A stretch of 64,000 bases of DNA from Aphelocoma coerulescens (Eukaryota; Chordata; Aves; Passeriformes; Corvidae): NCBI RefSeq assembly GCF_041296385.1, contig NC_091016.1:11195997-11259996 (forward strand), written 5' to 3'. The notes beneath the pieces are model-generated. The model did no database searches. It worked only from the letters and a program-made list of their open reading frames with translations, and was not told where the DNA came from. Each line of letters begins with the position of its first letter. Position 1 is the stretch's first letter. The position numbers and the translations under genes are program-made. Of this stretch, positions 1 through 12,520 are shown piece after piece.

Positions 1-490
1 AAGAAGGCCAGGAATCTGTAGGCAAAGCAGGGATTGGGAGGGGTAGGCAAAGGAAAGCAAGGCCAGGTTGGAAAGGGGCACAAATGTCAAGAAGGGCAAG
101 GGTTATGCAAGGCAGTGCAAGGCAAGGGAAGGGTAGGCAGGCCAAGGCAAGACAAGAGCATGGAGGGGTGGTGCAGAAAAGGTGATGATCGGATGGATAG
201 GCCAGTCAAAGGTGGGTAGGTGTGGGTAGACTAGGCGAGGGAAAGAGGGGTAGCAGGGCAAGGCAAGTGTTGGCTTTGCAAAGCAAGGCAAGAGAGACTT
301 AGGCAAGGCCAAGAGAGTCATAGGAGAAGCAGGCAAGACAAGACCAGGAAACAAGGGGTAAGAAAGTCAAGGTGGGAGATTGGTGAACAAGGCCATGCAA
401 TGGAGACATAGGAAGGGCAAGGGAGGTACACAGAGGTGTCTGTAAGGCAATGCAAGGCTGGGCTCTGCATGGCAAGGGATGATCAGGTAT
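1..490. repeat. Degenerate GGCAAG-rich array (left arm)
   Basis: The plus strand is purine-rich and built from imperfect GGCAAGG/GCAAGGC words. Its reverse complement resembles the CTTGCC-rich array at 2,531-3,350: both contain a TTGCTCAC-like word, then a CTTGA block, a GTCTTGCCTTG block and a TCCTTCTAGGACTCTC-like block. The two arrays therefore look like opposite-orientation copies of one minisatellite-like repeat. Short open frames here are by-products of low complexity and are not genes. The array runs off the left edge of the window. Confidence 0.75.
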
Positions 491-852
491 GGCAATGCCT
501 TCATGTACCCCACTGTTTCAGGAGAATATGAGAGGTGGCCCAGGGGTGGTCAAAGCCAGCAAGACCCATCTGTCCTGGCAGCTTTCCTCCGGGAGTAATC
601 CTTGGTTGTATTGGATATGGGACATGCAATCACCATTTTAGCCATAGACTCCTGGACAAGAATGAAAGTTCTTTTCCCTGGGAAGGAAAACACGTAGACC
701 CACTGTTTCAGGTGCAGATGAAAGACAGAACAAGGAAGGACAAGGCCAGCAAAGCTTGTCTGTGGTGGCAGCTTTTTCTGGGACCAATCCTTGCATGTAC
801 TGAATTTTGGACATGCAGTCGAAATTTCACTCTCGGATTCCTGGACTAGAAT

Positions 853-2202
853 TACAGGAAAAGTGTTCATGAAGGATGTCTGGACTTCAGGTGTTTATTG
901 CATAGGCGAAATTACAGCAGTCCAGGGAGTGGGTATCTAGAGTCAGCTACAGCTTGTAGGCATACCTGAAGCCCCCTTCTGTTCAAGTTACAAAGCATTA
1001 TATACTTTTCTTTGCTGAATATCTTAATATGTAACAACCAATAAGTGCCATACACAATACCTTTATATTTGCCTATAGCCTATCATAACTATTACCATTA
1101 CCATATTATAGTCATTATTATCCAATCACAAGAGTATGTATGTTTTTACAATTACAATTTAAGCTTACAAAAACAATTTAAGCTTACAATGGAAAACTCT
1201 CAGACTTTTCTTCTACCTGCCATATCGAAATGTCTTCTTTGCCTGCGATATCTCTCTTTTTAATAAAAAACATGTTTTCTATTTACTTATGCTCTTCTTG
1301 AGACTTATTTACTTGGTGAATGTTCCGGTTTGGCCAAATTTAGAAATATATCCTCTGAGGGAAGGCACAACCACCCCTCCCCCACTAGGTTCGGGAAAAA
1401 TAAATTTTCCTCGAAGGAAAGTGAAGGAGATAAAATTATTTATTTAACAAACACACAAGAAAAGGAAGATAATGCTAAATAATAAAATCTCTCGCTGTGG
1501 AGAAAAAAAACCTGGGAAAGTGTTAGAGTCCTCCCTTTGATCTCCTCGGAGATGGGGCTTGGCCCAGGGCCAGGCCCTCTGTGCTTGGTGGAAAGTCCTC
1601 CTGATGTGTTCCAATATTGAAGCAGTCCAGCAGAAAAGGGAGAAAATCTGAAATTCCAGGGAAGGGAAAAAAAAATTCAGCTCTCAGTCTCTCTCCAGAG
1701 AAAAAGAAGCTGAACCACTGGCCACAAGCTGACTGGAAAACAGCAAGCCGGGTGCCTCCTCCCTCCCCTGCTGCAGCTGGAAAAAAAAGCTATCTCTGTG
1801 TGACCTTTAACATGCTGCAAACTGCTTTGAAAAAGTTTTGCTCAGTTTTTTTCCTTCCCCCTCTCAGGCTCAGTTTAGAGGCATAGAAAGGCACAAAGTT
1901 AATTTCTGGGCATAGGGCAGTGACATGGGATACACATCATAAAGTCACCCCAAGACAGTGAAAAACATGTCTTTGTTTGTAGTCCCATACCTTTGCCCTA
2001 ATCATAAAAATCTCCCTCCAACTCATCTCCAACCTTTGCTTTCTCAGTTATTCAGTGATCAGTGTTTCAGCAAAACATCTTTTACTCTATATCAAAACTT
2101 GCTTTCATTCCTATCTCATTCTCAGTTTCTACATTCAGAGATCTTTCTGCCAAGCCTACATATCTGTGAAACTTTCTTACCAAACTTTCATCTTCTCCAA
2201 CA
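853..2202 (-). mobile_element. Solo LTR of the ERV-C family, interrupted by another LTR
   Basis: Read on the minus strand, this matches the LTRs at 48,656-50,269 and 53,432-54,142. Its start (TGTTGGAG) is at 2,202; it has a TATA-like AGTATATAATGC, an AATAAA and a CAGACATCC end near 853. The element at 1,321-1,957 sits inside it. Flanks TAGAAT (left) and TCAAAT (right) could be a decayed 6-bp target duplication. No internal retroviral genes are present, so it is a solo LTR left by recombination. Confidence 0.85.
1321..1957 (-). mobile_element. Solo LTR nested in another LTR, 5-bp TSD GTGAA
   Basis: The 637-bp block begins TGTTCCGG and ends AAGACA, and is flanked by perfect 5-bp copies of GTGAA (1,316-1,320 and 1,958-1,962). 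The sequence on either side rejoins the interrupted ERV-C-family LTR exactly. It is similar along its length to 56,332-56,973. On the minus strand it starts TGTCTTGGGGTGAC and has an AATAAA near the expected R region, which is why minus is assigned. Confidence 0.88.
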
Positions 2203-2530
2203 TCAAATGACAGTTTTTTCCATAGGAAGAAAAGCATGTAGACCCACTCTTTCAGGTGTAGATGCCCCAGGAGAGGTCATGTTCAGCTCGACCTGTCCGA
2301 GCTAAAATCTCTTGTCTGGATCCAATCCTTTAAAGTACTGAATTTTGGACATGCAATCCAAATTTTGCCCTTGGGCTCTGGAATGAGAATGACATCTGTA
2401 GGATGGATAGCCCGTAACCCCAGTATTTTAGGTGCAGATTAGTGGCGACCCAGGGGAAGTCAAGGCAAACCAGACTTGTTTGTCTGTCCTGGCAGCTTTT
2501 ATCTGGGAGCAATCCTTGAAGGTACCTCTC

Positions 2531-3350
2531 ACTTGCCTTGCCTTGAAAACCCAGCAGTTTACTCGCATTGTCTTGCTAACCCTTCCTTGCCTTGCATTAT
2601 CTTCCATGCCCATCTTCCCCTTGAATTCACCTGCCTACTGCTTTCTTCCATGGCCTTGCATTGCCAGGCCCACACCTCATTTGCATTTCCTTGCCATTAT
2701 TATCCAAGCTTGTCATTTCCTTGCCATTCCTGACAAGCCCTTCCCTTGCCTTCATGACCCATCCGTCGTTGCCTTGCCCTTCCTACCACTCCATTGCTTT
2801 GCATTGCCTTGCTCACTCAACCCCCGCCCTGACTTCCCTACTGCTTTTTTCTTGGCCTTATCTGCATTGCTTCTTTCTCTTATGACACTCATTACCTTGT
2901 CTACCCCTCCCTTACATTGCTTTGCCTTTCCTATCCAATCTTGCATTTCCTTGTCATTCCTGACCATTCCTTTGCTTCGCCTTTCTTCCCCCACCTTGCT
3001 TTGCCTTACTGCCTCCTCTGTACCCTTCCCTTGCCCACCCTTCCCTCCATTGCCTTGAATTGAATTGCTCACCTATACCCCACCTTGAATTCCCTATCCA
3101 GTTTTCCAGGTCTTGCCTTGCTTTTTGTTCTCCTTCTAGGACTCTCATTACCTTGATTACCTCTCACTTGCCTTGCTGACCCTTCACTTGCCTCGACCTG
3201 AACCTCTTCCTTGCTTTGCATTATCTTGCTCAACCCTCCCTCACCCTTGAATTCAATACCCTTTTTTTCTGGCATTTTCTGGCCTTGCCTTGCCCTTGCA
3301 TGCTCCTTCTGTGACTCTCAATGCCTTCACGTATCACCAGTGACACTAAG
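2531..3350. repeat. Degenerate CTTGCC-rich array (right arm)
   Basis: Pyrimidine-rich plus strand built of CCTTGCC/CTTGCATT words. Higher-order repeats can be followed by the TTGCTCA word at about 2,809, 3,065 and 3,226 and by the ACTCTCATTACCTTG block. It is the reverse-complement counterpart of the 1-490 array. The overlapping open frames of 60-208 codons are low-complexity artefacts. Confidence 0.75.
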
Positions 3351-6300
3351 AATACCAGGACAAAAAACTCAACAGCTTGGCTTTTCGTTCCCACTATAAC
3401 AGTTCAACAGCTGTTTTAACTGCAGACTGGGAAAAGCTAATTCCTACAAATCACAGCTAATTTTTGAGAAGAATGTTTTTGTTTTAATTCTGCCAGGCAG
3501 CTTTTAAAATAAATTGCTCTTTTTCTTGTTTCTGATCTTAACAGATGAATGAAGAAGAACTGCTTGAACGTAAAAATTATTAATGTTTTCAGAGCAAAAG
3601 CATCTGCTTCATCCATTTTTAAATAGCTGTTTTCTATTTATCAGCCAGCAAGCTCAAACAGAGGATCTAGAAAACCACTTCTGAGAGGAAGATGTGGAAC
3701 ATGTTGTTGCCCTTTGTGGAGACAGGGCTTGTTCATGATCATCTAATTGAGACTGCAATGTGAACGTTTACTCCAGTCCTTCAGAGACTTAGCTTAAGTC
3801 CCCACATGTACAGAACAGGCTGTGTCTCTTGGGCTGCTGTGTCTCTTGGGCAGCTGTTTCTCATCTCCTTAGAGGAAAATGGTAGAGAACCCATCCTCCA
3901 CAAACCTCCTACTCAGTCTCTCTTTTGCCATGAGTTGTTGTGAGTAACACAAAATAATGAGTTTTCTAGTTGCTGATGATTAAAGTGGTCTGTTTTGGAG
4001 GCTTCAGTTTTGAGGGAAACTTAATTGATGACTATATTATTAAAAAGTCTTGCAACCAGTTCTGTGATGCATGCTGCCACCCTTATCCATCTGTGAAGTA
4101 GCTTAAGGAATTCCTCAAGACACAGAATTAGCTGTTAGATTAATTAAATTCTGTCTTGCACATCTAGTGCTATTGTCCTCTTTGTGCTGCAGCATCACAT
4201 TTATTAAACGGGCTTTGGGTTTCTCTGAATTGCACGTGATGTGAGATATCTTAAAGATGCATTTTATAGCTCTTTTTTCTTTCTATTGTTTATAATCTGC
4301 AGCTGATGGATTCCTGCCTGACTGCTGCTGTAGGTGGCTGCAGAGGCTGCTGTACAACTTGTGTAAGCCCACTTTCAGTAGTAGAACATAGAAATGTGCT
4401 GGATTTCCCACTGTTACAAGCTATCTACCTACAGAGATGATAATGCTTCATTTTGCACAAATAAACCAAAAATATCTTGGTTCTGCTGCCTTCACTCTGT
4501 TCTCTAGAGAGTAATAGCAAGTTTTGAAGTCACCTGTGGATATCAGATCAGCTCTAGAGTGGCTGGATTAGGGCCCAAAGTATCTTTCCTGGTGCACAGG
4601 TAGGTCTGAGTGTAGTTACTTACGTCTAGTCTAGATATCCGACTCAAATGCTTTTGGAAAATGTTGACAGTACTCTGCTTTTGTTCTGTAAATCCAAGTG
4701 GTTTTTACTGACCTAGCTGCAGTCTTGAAACCCTCCCACTTTAAATTCTTTGGGAGCCAGAGTTGATTACATCAGCCTTTGAAACTGCACTATATGCATT
4801 TGCCCTGAGCATGGGGAAGCTTGCAACCACAACCAGTGCTCTACTTGGAATGTTGACTCATGGATTTCTAATTGCAGACACTGGGAATCTGCAGATTCAG
4901 AGCATCTGATCACATTTGGTATTCCTGTGTGTTAGAAAAGGCCAGACCCATCACACCTAAATGTTGTCTCTCTCTTCATCATTCTCGCCACTGTTTTGTT
5001 TCGAACTTCTGTTAAAGGTAACTGCAGGTGTGCTGGTAAGAGCTGCCATAAAAGGTCTGCGGCAGCATCACAGTGCTGAATTAATTTGAATTTCACAGTA
5101 GTTTGTTGATATCTGGAGCTTAAAATACCCTCCTGGAGGTTCCCTATACCTTGCTTCCCACTAGCCTTACTGTTCAGTAAAATTTCATGAAGAGACAGAT
5201 TACTCTGACAAACCAGAAGTGGTGGTTACTCTAGCCTTATGAGATAATAGAAGAGATTTTTGTTTGAACTGGTATTTGAGAACAGAGGCATGATCTCTCC
5301 AGACACAACACCCTAGCAGCAAAGTGCTTTTGCTTGGGTGTTTTTACGCTTACATTAGGCAGGTTGCTGAAGATTTTGAGCTACTGTGCATACCTGCGGA
5401 TGCTAAAGATAAAAACCAAAAAGACACAAAAAACCATTTTGCAGGCTATTGTAATATTATTGGTCCATAATTCCTAGGACCTGATGCTGTAGTTGACTGC
5501 TTGTAAAACTGAGAATCTGTTTCATTCTTGTGCAGGTCTGCTGCCTCCAGCATAATAAGAGGGTATTGTGTGTGTGTGCTCCTGGAAGCCTTCAGTTTGA
5601 AGGAATTCAGTCTGGGGTATAAAAAATTTTCTCTTATATTCTTGGCTTTAGTTCTGTGGATTTTTTCCTCTTTAACCCACCCATCCTTCCCTTTCAGCCT
5701 GTGTCCATTTTTTCGTAGCCGCAGTCTTGGCTGCGGTATTGATTTAATTCAAGGAGATTAATTTAGGATGTGCAGCGTTACAAGCTGATAAGATCCTTAT
5801 AAATGAAAATATCTCTTAAAGAGCCTTTCAATCAAATACAGAGGAAGGGAGTTTGTTTGGTGACATAATGAAATAATAGGGATCAATTTGGACGCCTTTA
5901 CATAGGATAGTGAATTTGCACATGGCCATTCCTGTGCAGCACCACTCCTTGATCATCTGGAGAAGTGTGGAATTGGCTGAGGTTAGACCTTTGTGAGCTA
6001 GCACTCCCTCAGGAGAAGGGAAATAGCTGTTTAGGCATAAACCAGTTTTTTTCTGTAAAACGGAATTGGGAAAGGGGACTGAAAACTATGAATGCTTAAT
6101 TGACTGGTTGGAGAAGCTGGGGATGCTGCTGGGCAGAGTGAGGAATGCTGAAAAATTGTGATGAAGAACTCTGGTCTTGTAAGGCTGGTGTGAAGCTTAA
6201 GCATTTGTTTTGGTTTTGTTATCCTAAATGCATGAAATTTTATCACTTTGTTTAGCTAGTCCAGACTCTTCTCTATGCCTATTCAACAAACTGAAATTAA

Positions 6301-6692
6301 AGAAATTGTTGTTAGAGGGTATTTCCATTTGATTTAACATTAAGACGTTACTGGAGAACAACCATTTTTTATACTAGGCATCATCTTATAAAATCATTCT
6401 TTCCAATGATCTGCAGCTGTTATGCCATGCTTTTATTCTGTATCTTTTCTTTTAATAAGGTTTCTATTTGAGTTGGTGCTCATATATATATCAAAATATT
6501 TTCTATTTAATTTGTAGTTTGAGATTCTGCATACACAAGCAATGTTATTTTTGTTGTTTTTGAAAGCCAGTAAATGGAAATAGTTTTCTCAAAGGGACAA
6601 AACTAACAAAAATCACTGAAGTAATTTTAGAAATCCCTCTTATTTTGTTTTTAGAAGATTCTAATTTAAAATTAAACAAAGGATAATTTATA
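3351..6692. other. Non-coding stretch, no gene seen
   Basis: AT-rich unique-looking DNA with no long open frame, no recognised transposon body and no convincing splice-bounded exon. The only sizeable open frame (5,528-5,761) has unremarkable composition and no recognised domain. Likely intergenic or intronic. Confidence 0.5.
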
Positions 6693-6698
6693 CTTACA

Positions 6699-7248
6699 TG
6701 TAGGGTACGACCAGCCACTGCCCTGGAGGGATGTCTGCTGAGATAAGGAGATTGCCTAAATCTCCCAGCAGGACTCCCCCTGGGAAGGCAGCTACTCTTC
6801 AGTTACTGCGAGAAGAAGATTGACCCAGAATCCTCTGGGACACCCTATGCAGATCCTTTGTTATCCATTGGCCTTTACCCTCTGACACCCACCCCCTGTA
6901 TGCCTATAAAAGCTAGCCCTCTGCCCCTGCGAGACAGAGAGCTTGTCCCTAGCTTCCTCTTCACCGGAGTATGGACCAACAATAAAGGTACTTCATGCAG
7001 AACCAGCTACATGAGCCTCTCGTCTCTCTCTGGTCTGGCTTGGCCTGGAGGCTGCCCTGCAGAGCAGAGCTAAAATCACAAGCTGACAATCACTAAAGAG
7101 CTGACAGCTTCTGCATGCCCCTCCTAGCTAGCAGCTGAGGGAAGACACCAGGCCTTGGGAAGGTGATTCCTTATGGGACCATCTCTCCGGACCAGTCACC
7201 TCTTCCTCAGTCAGAGCTACTGACCCCTCACCAGCTGACATGCTTACA
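6699..7248 (+). mobile_element. Solo LTR
   Basis: The block begins TGTAGGGTACG and has a good TATA box (TATAAAAG, 6,905-6,912) followed about 75 bp later by AATAAA (6,981-6,986), the normal order for U3-R-U5 on the plus strand. CTTACA occurs at 6,693-6,698 and again at 7,243-7,248 and may be a 6-bp target duplication, which would put the LTR end at about 7,242 rather than 7,248. No retroviral internal sequence adjoins it. Confidence 0.75.
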
Positions 7249-10200
7249 GATCTTCATGTATACATTTAATCCTATGTTAGGTTGTATTCAGTTTTAAAAA
7301 CCCCTATATTTTAATGTATTATTGTATGCCAGCTACAATTATTAAGAGGTGTGTCTCTACCTGCCCTTCCTGCTTAAATCGAGCCAGGGTAATAGCAGAT
7401 TAAGAGTCCTCATTTAACAGTTCTAGGGGAAAATTTATTGCTTGCAAGAAAGAACAATTATTAAGCCTGGCTCAGGGGAAGACCAAGTGAAAGAAACACA
7501 TAAGCAGATTTATGGGACCAGAGAAATGCAAGGAAACAAAACGGAAGATTTTAAAAGGAGACCAACATATAGAAAAGGAGTAGATTCTTCTGAATTTTTC
7601 ATGAAGTAAAAAAGTTACAAATAGAAAACCCTTCCTGAAATTTTAATAACTCTTTCAAAGGGTTTTTTGAGACTGGAGTTAAAAATTCCCAGGAATGATT
7701 TAAAGTTGTGCTTTTCAAAGCACCTAGCAATTGCATCTGGGGAAGTAATGCTGCACTGTGGCTCTGCAGAAGAATAGATTAATCTTGGTGTTGCCAAAGC
7801 CCTATGAACATAGGCAGAGTAGACAGTATTTCTTTCACAGTAGTTCTAGGGTTTATTTGTAAACCAAGCCATGATTTGAATAATACATTATTGAGAGGCT
7901 TCCTTTTTAATTACTTAGTGCAAAATATTTACAGTTAAGTGAAGGGAAATAATATAGATTTGGTGATTGTATGCTTGCTTTTCTGAGAATATATCAACCA
8001 GAATGTGAGAATATAGTGAAAAGTAGTTGTGCTGCTGGGCAGCCTGAGGAGCTTAAGAGTCAGTGCAAGTACAGCTAGCATTGGAAGTCCCCAGTGTCAC
8101 TGTGACACACTATTCTCAATCAGTATAAGGCTTACAATCTCTTGCCATGCAATGAGTGCCAGAAAATGCAAATTCTTTAAATAATAATCAGCAGTAAGTC
8201 CTAGATGTCCTTTTTTATGTTCTTTATTAAAACCTTCTTTTAGCTCTATGTAGCAGTATGCCTAAACAGCATTGCTTCCTCTTAAATTCAAGCTTAATGG
8301 CATTATGATGTACAAAAAGAACAGCCATTCTATTAGAAGGTCTCTGTATAGAAGACTAATTCTATAATTGTGAGAATGAAAATGGCAAATTTCTGGTTTT
8401 CTGACACTGGATAAACTGAAGTACAGTTGGTTGTATACTTATTTTTTGAAGTATTCAAAGCAAGTTTAACAATATATGACATAGGGTAGAGTAAAAGTTT
8501 TTCCTTCTGTGGCGTGGGCTTTTTGGATTTGTTTTGGGGTTTTGTTTGGGTGTTTTGTTTTGCTTTGGTTTTGTTTGTGTGTTTTTTTTTTTTTTTTTTG
8601 GTAGGTTGGTTTGGGATTTAGGTTTTGGGTTGGGTTTTTGGTTTTTTATAAATCTAAAACTAGGTTTTAGGTTGTTTTGCCTGATGGGCATTGTGAAGTC
8701 CTGGCAGCTGTGGAAGATAGGCAGTAGTTTTCATGGGGGAACTGCTGTTGTGTACTCATGCTACAAGTTGTGGTTTTCAATGGGCAGTGCATGTGCTCCC
8801 TTCACTATTTTTAGATAGCAAAAGAGAGTGAAAGGATGACTCCTATATGTATTTGAAGGCTTTCAGGGCCTCTCATCCTTATTTTTTTTCTGCTCCAGAG
8901 CCTGAGATACAGCTAATCCCCATGCAGCTTTCTTGTTGTTGCTTGACTGCTTTTATGGACTCGGGAGAAGTTTTCTTGAGTTATTTACAGAACAAAATAT
9001 CATTGTGAATGTGTGAATGTAGCATGTTGTGTTCACCACTTAAGGAGCACTGGATACAGTGACTTATTTTTTTTGATCAGTACTCTTAAAAGTGTTTTTT
9101 TTTTTTTTTTTTTGGTGAAGTTATCCGTTTCCATGTTGTCCCATGAGTTCACTACATGCATTCCTATAAACAAATGCATTCTTTTAATCAAAGAAAATCC
9201 TCTGTGTTCACCCAACATGTGGGGATGTAGCCGGACTGTCTGGCAAGAGTAAACAGGCAGGTGCTTTGGGTAAGACAGTGGTTTTTGCTCTGTGGAATGC
9301 CTTCTTGTACCCTTTTCCTCCTTTCTCCATTTGAAAAAGGTTTATTTGAACCTTTGCTCTTCCCTCACCTCTAATTTCTTGAGGTTACTGCGGGAGTAGC
9401 AGCAAAGGGGGTGAAGTAAATGGGTGTGAATTTGGTGAGTTCCTGGCTCTGACTCTTGGACCTGCGAAGGAGAAGGAGGACACTTGATTCTGACACTCTG
9501 TCTGTGCAGAAATATGCACAGCCTTGTACAGAGACAGGATTGCTGGGGCTGGGAGCCGGAAGTGTGCTTTGTTACTGCCTGTTCCCATCCTGGTGACTTA
9601 ACAAGGTTTTGCTCTCTGTTGACTTTGACGCAATTAATTACTCTATTTCTAGAATGCTGCACTCATTTTCAGGGAAGAGCTCGTTTTGCTCAGTCTAATT
9701 CATCATTTTTCAGTAGCACACTAGAGAGAAGAGGCCTATGACAAACTCAAGTGCACCTCTGTAGTGACTCAGCTGAAATGGGGTACTTGTGGGGGAAGAA
9801 TTTTCTTTTGCAGCTACAGGTATCTAGTGTGGTATTGGAAGAGCTTTGTCTTGTACCCCTATGGATATTTTGCATGTACACTGAAAGCTGCTGCACTTCA
9901 AGTGTTGAAATACTGAAGCCATGTGCTCAGAAGACTTTGCTGAAAGCAAGTGATTTATCTTGGACCTAATGTTCTAACAACCATCTGAGTTTAAATAACA
10001 ACAATGTCAATGGTTGGAAATAAAGCTCCATAATTTGAAGGCAGTGGTGGACTGTCTTATTTTCTATACAAACATTTTAAATGGTCCTCACAAGAAAAAA
10101 ACCATAAAATTGAAACTGACTACTGCTTAGTTCTGAGATTATATTAATATATTTATTTTCTGAGTACTACATCTTGCATGTAGGAGGGGAAAATGGGCTC

Positions 10201-11856
10201 TTGCCTCTAGGTCTGCCCAGCATTGTTACAGGAGACAAAGCCAAATATGTCAGCAATGTGGAACTGAGAGGGTGGCTGGTTGCTTTCCATCCAGTGCTGG
10301 GTGGTCTTGACAGCTTGTACAGTCTTATGTAAACAAACATGACAATTAAAATGTCCTTATTGATCCAGCTGAAAAAAATGTGGTGTAGGTTTTCTGAAAT
10401 TTAGCTTTTCTGAAAACTAAAACAAGTTTCCTTGCATGAATTCCTTTCCTGGATATGCTTCTGTGCTCTCTCTTTTATAACAAAAGAGGCTAAAACAGTA
10501 ATTATGAGGCAGAGAATTCTTACTTGACTGACAGCCTGGGTTAGTTCTTTTTACATCAAGATTGATATAATTTTTGCCTCCCACCTAAGCATATACTTGC
10601 TCAGAAACTGTAGTCACAGATCCTAAGCAGCATTGTTTTAACTGCTCAACCAGTTGAACAGTTAGGAAGAGACAAAATGGAGAGTTACTTTGTGAATGTT
10701 GCCTAAAATTGGGCATAATTCAGCTTTCAGTTGACTGGAAGAAAATGAGATGAGATGATGCTGTAAGATATGAGTAGCGTTCAGGGAAGATGGAAGATTC
10801 CTTGTACCCGATTATACTTCACAGCTGAGAACTGAGAAGGCAAAGCAGAGCATGGCGAAACACAGTATATACCACTTAAGTAGTCTGGGAACAGGGCTGT
10901 GCCTAGGTCACAGAGTATAACTGAAACATCTCTTACAGATGGTTTTCTGAGACTTAAAAGGCATTTTCTCAGGTATATACTGTAACTACTCAAGATAAAT
11001 TTCAGCCAGTAAAAGTACCTGTTTTCAAGTGACTTGGCCATGTCCAGAACAAAACTCAGAATCTTAAAGTAGGTTTCAACTTGCATCATCTCAGTGGATC
11101 TTGCATATAAGCAGTTCAACCAATAAAAAAAAAAATCAGAAATAGTGTATCAGGTGTGGGAAGTTAGAATTTGAAAGTGGGAAACAAGGAAGTCAGTGGA
11201 AAGGGTGCCAAGATCAGGGTAATGAGAAGTTTAAAAAGCCAAGTCAGTATGTGGTTGGGGCTTTCTTTTTTTTTTTTTTTTTTTGTCTGTGTGTATTATT
11301 TCAGGGAGGTATATGGCTATTTGGAAGCTGAGTGTAGAACTAACTGGATTTGGATTTTGTGTGGGGACAGAAAGTTGAAATTTCCACAGAAACACAAAGA
11401 ATGAGAAGAATTCAGAGACAATGGTGTCTTGTATCTGTATTTATCATGAAGAGAGAATAGAGGTGATAGCAGATGAAGCAAGGCATAAGTGTTGATCTTT
11501 CTGAGTCAAAGGCTGTGAGGGCAAAAAAGGCTGAAAACAGAGATGGCCATGTAAGGGTGAAAGTGGAGGAAACTGTTTAAACAGAACTTTTAAAATAGAA
11601 TTTAAACTATGCGGTCTCTATAGGACCTACTTTTAACATGTTACAGAGGAGAAGCAAATCTTTCTGTGTGGTCTAAATGAGTGGATTTGATTTCTGGTTG
11701 TGCTGCTGTGGCCAGGTACTGGGGGAATGCACAAAGCCCTCAGAATTTCAAAACTAAGATGTCTGGAGAATTGTCCTTGTTAGCCTGCAAAAATCCTCAC
11801 CATGTGTCACTGTGGCATGACCTGGAGAAGAGAGGGAGATAACTATGGAGCACTGG
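7249..11856. other. Non-coding stretch with simple repeats
   Basis: No supported gene. It holds a G/T-rich low-complexity stretch (about 8,515-8,670, including T19 at 8,582-8,600) and T-runs at 9,095-9,113 and 11,266-11,284. Open frames of 60-112 codons are scattered on both strands, without domains or splice context I would defend. Confidence 0.5.
11853..11856. repeat. ERV-A target-site duplication, left copy (CTGG)
   Basis: CTGG immediately precedes the LTR TG end and recurs at 21,179-21,182 after the other LTR's CA end. A 4-bp duplication is what gammaretroviral-type integrases usually leave (family knowledge). It shows both provirus ends are undisturbed. Confidence 0.8.
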
Positions 11857-12380
11857 TGTTGCCCACCGACCACAAACACAAACCAACAGAGAGTCAGTTT
11901 ATGCGGTGCTTTATTCAGGGCCCGGGGACCTGGGGACTAGTGTCCCAAATCAGGCTTCCCAAAGGCCTATCGTTTCACTCAGCTCTTTATACAGTTTCAA
12001 ACATTGGCACACATACAAGATTTAATCTTCAAAGTAAAACATACATCACAAGGATTAACAATTGATAATCATACCCTAAGCCATATCTCTTCATGGTTGT
12101 CTAGTCTTAGATAATGCTCAACGAGCTCCTACCACTGAAATCCCCCTTGCATGCAACATATATCAACCCAGAACAATTTACTTTTAGACAGGTTCACCAT
12201 GCCCAGCTAATTCACTAACAGGTTCACCATGCCCAGCTAATTCACTATTCCTAACCTCCCCACCCAGTACATTCCATTCCTGTTTCCCCAGAGAACTATT
12301 TCTACACCTGAGGCCTTACAGCCTAGCAGAGCCTTAGCCTTACTACTTCTAAAATCCAATATCCTATCCTTTTTGTAACA
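11857..12380 (-). repeat. ERV-A 3' LTR
   Basis: 524 bp. On the minus strand it begins TGTTACAAAAAGG and ends GGGCAACA. TATA-like TATAAAG lies at 11,985-11,991 (read in reverse) and an AATAAA further downstream in the R region. U3 has a perfect 30-bp tandem duplication (12,188-12,247). By eye it is identical to the copy at 20,655-21,178. Confidence 0.95.
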
Positions 12381-12393
12381 AGTCCCCCCTTTT
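12381..12393 (-). other. ERV-A polypurine tract
   Basis: On the minus strand AAAAGGGGGGACT lies directly upstream of the 3' LTR's TGTTACA start. This is the position and composition of the primer for plus-strand DNA synthesis. Confidence 0.85.
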
Positions 12394-12520
12394 GAGCATC
12401 CTTCGAGCTTCTTCTGGGTTCGCAAGGATGCTCAACAATTCATGTCGCTGTTTCGCGATAAGCAGGAGGTGGAACGGCTGGTTCTGCCAGGACTTCTCTT
12501 CGCATTATCGCCTTCATTAT

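Larger units (their letters stand above)
491..2530. repeat. Four-unit tandem repeat (~176-190 bp), split by an LTR
   Basis: Four related units run in the same direction. The anchor word CACTGTTTCA or a close variant is at 511, 701, 2,245 and 2,421, followed by a GCCAGCAAG/GGCAGCTTT block and a GGACATGCA block. Spacing is 190 bp between units 1 and 2 and 176 bp between units 3 and 4. Between units 2 and 3 it returns to about 190 bp once the inserted LTR (853-2,202) is removed. This looks like a small satellite array whose third period was split by a retroviral insertion. Confidence 0.75.

Noticed and set aside
2432..3058. A 208-codon plus-strand frame rich in Leu, Pro, Ser and Phe
   Set aside because: Produced by the CTTGCC-type pyrimidine array; low complexity, with no start or splice context.
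1..3350. CRISPR-like array
   Set aside because: Units are long and degenerate with no regular short repeat and unique spacers, and the DNA is clearly avian.
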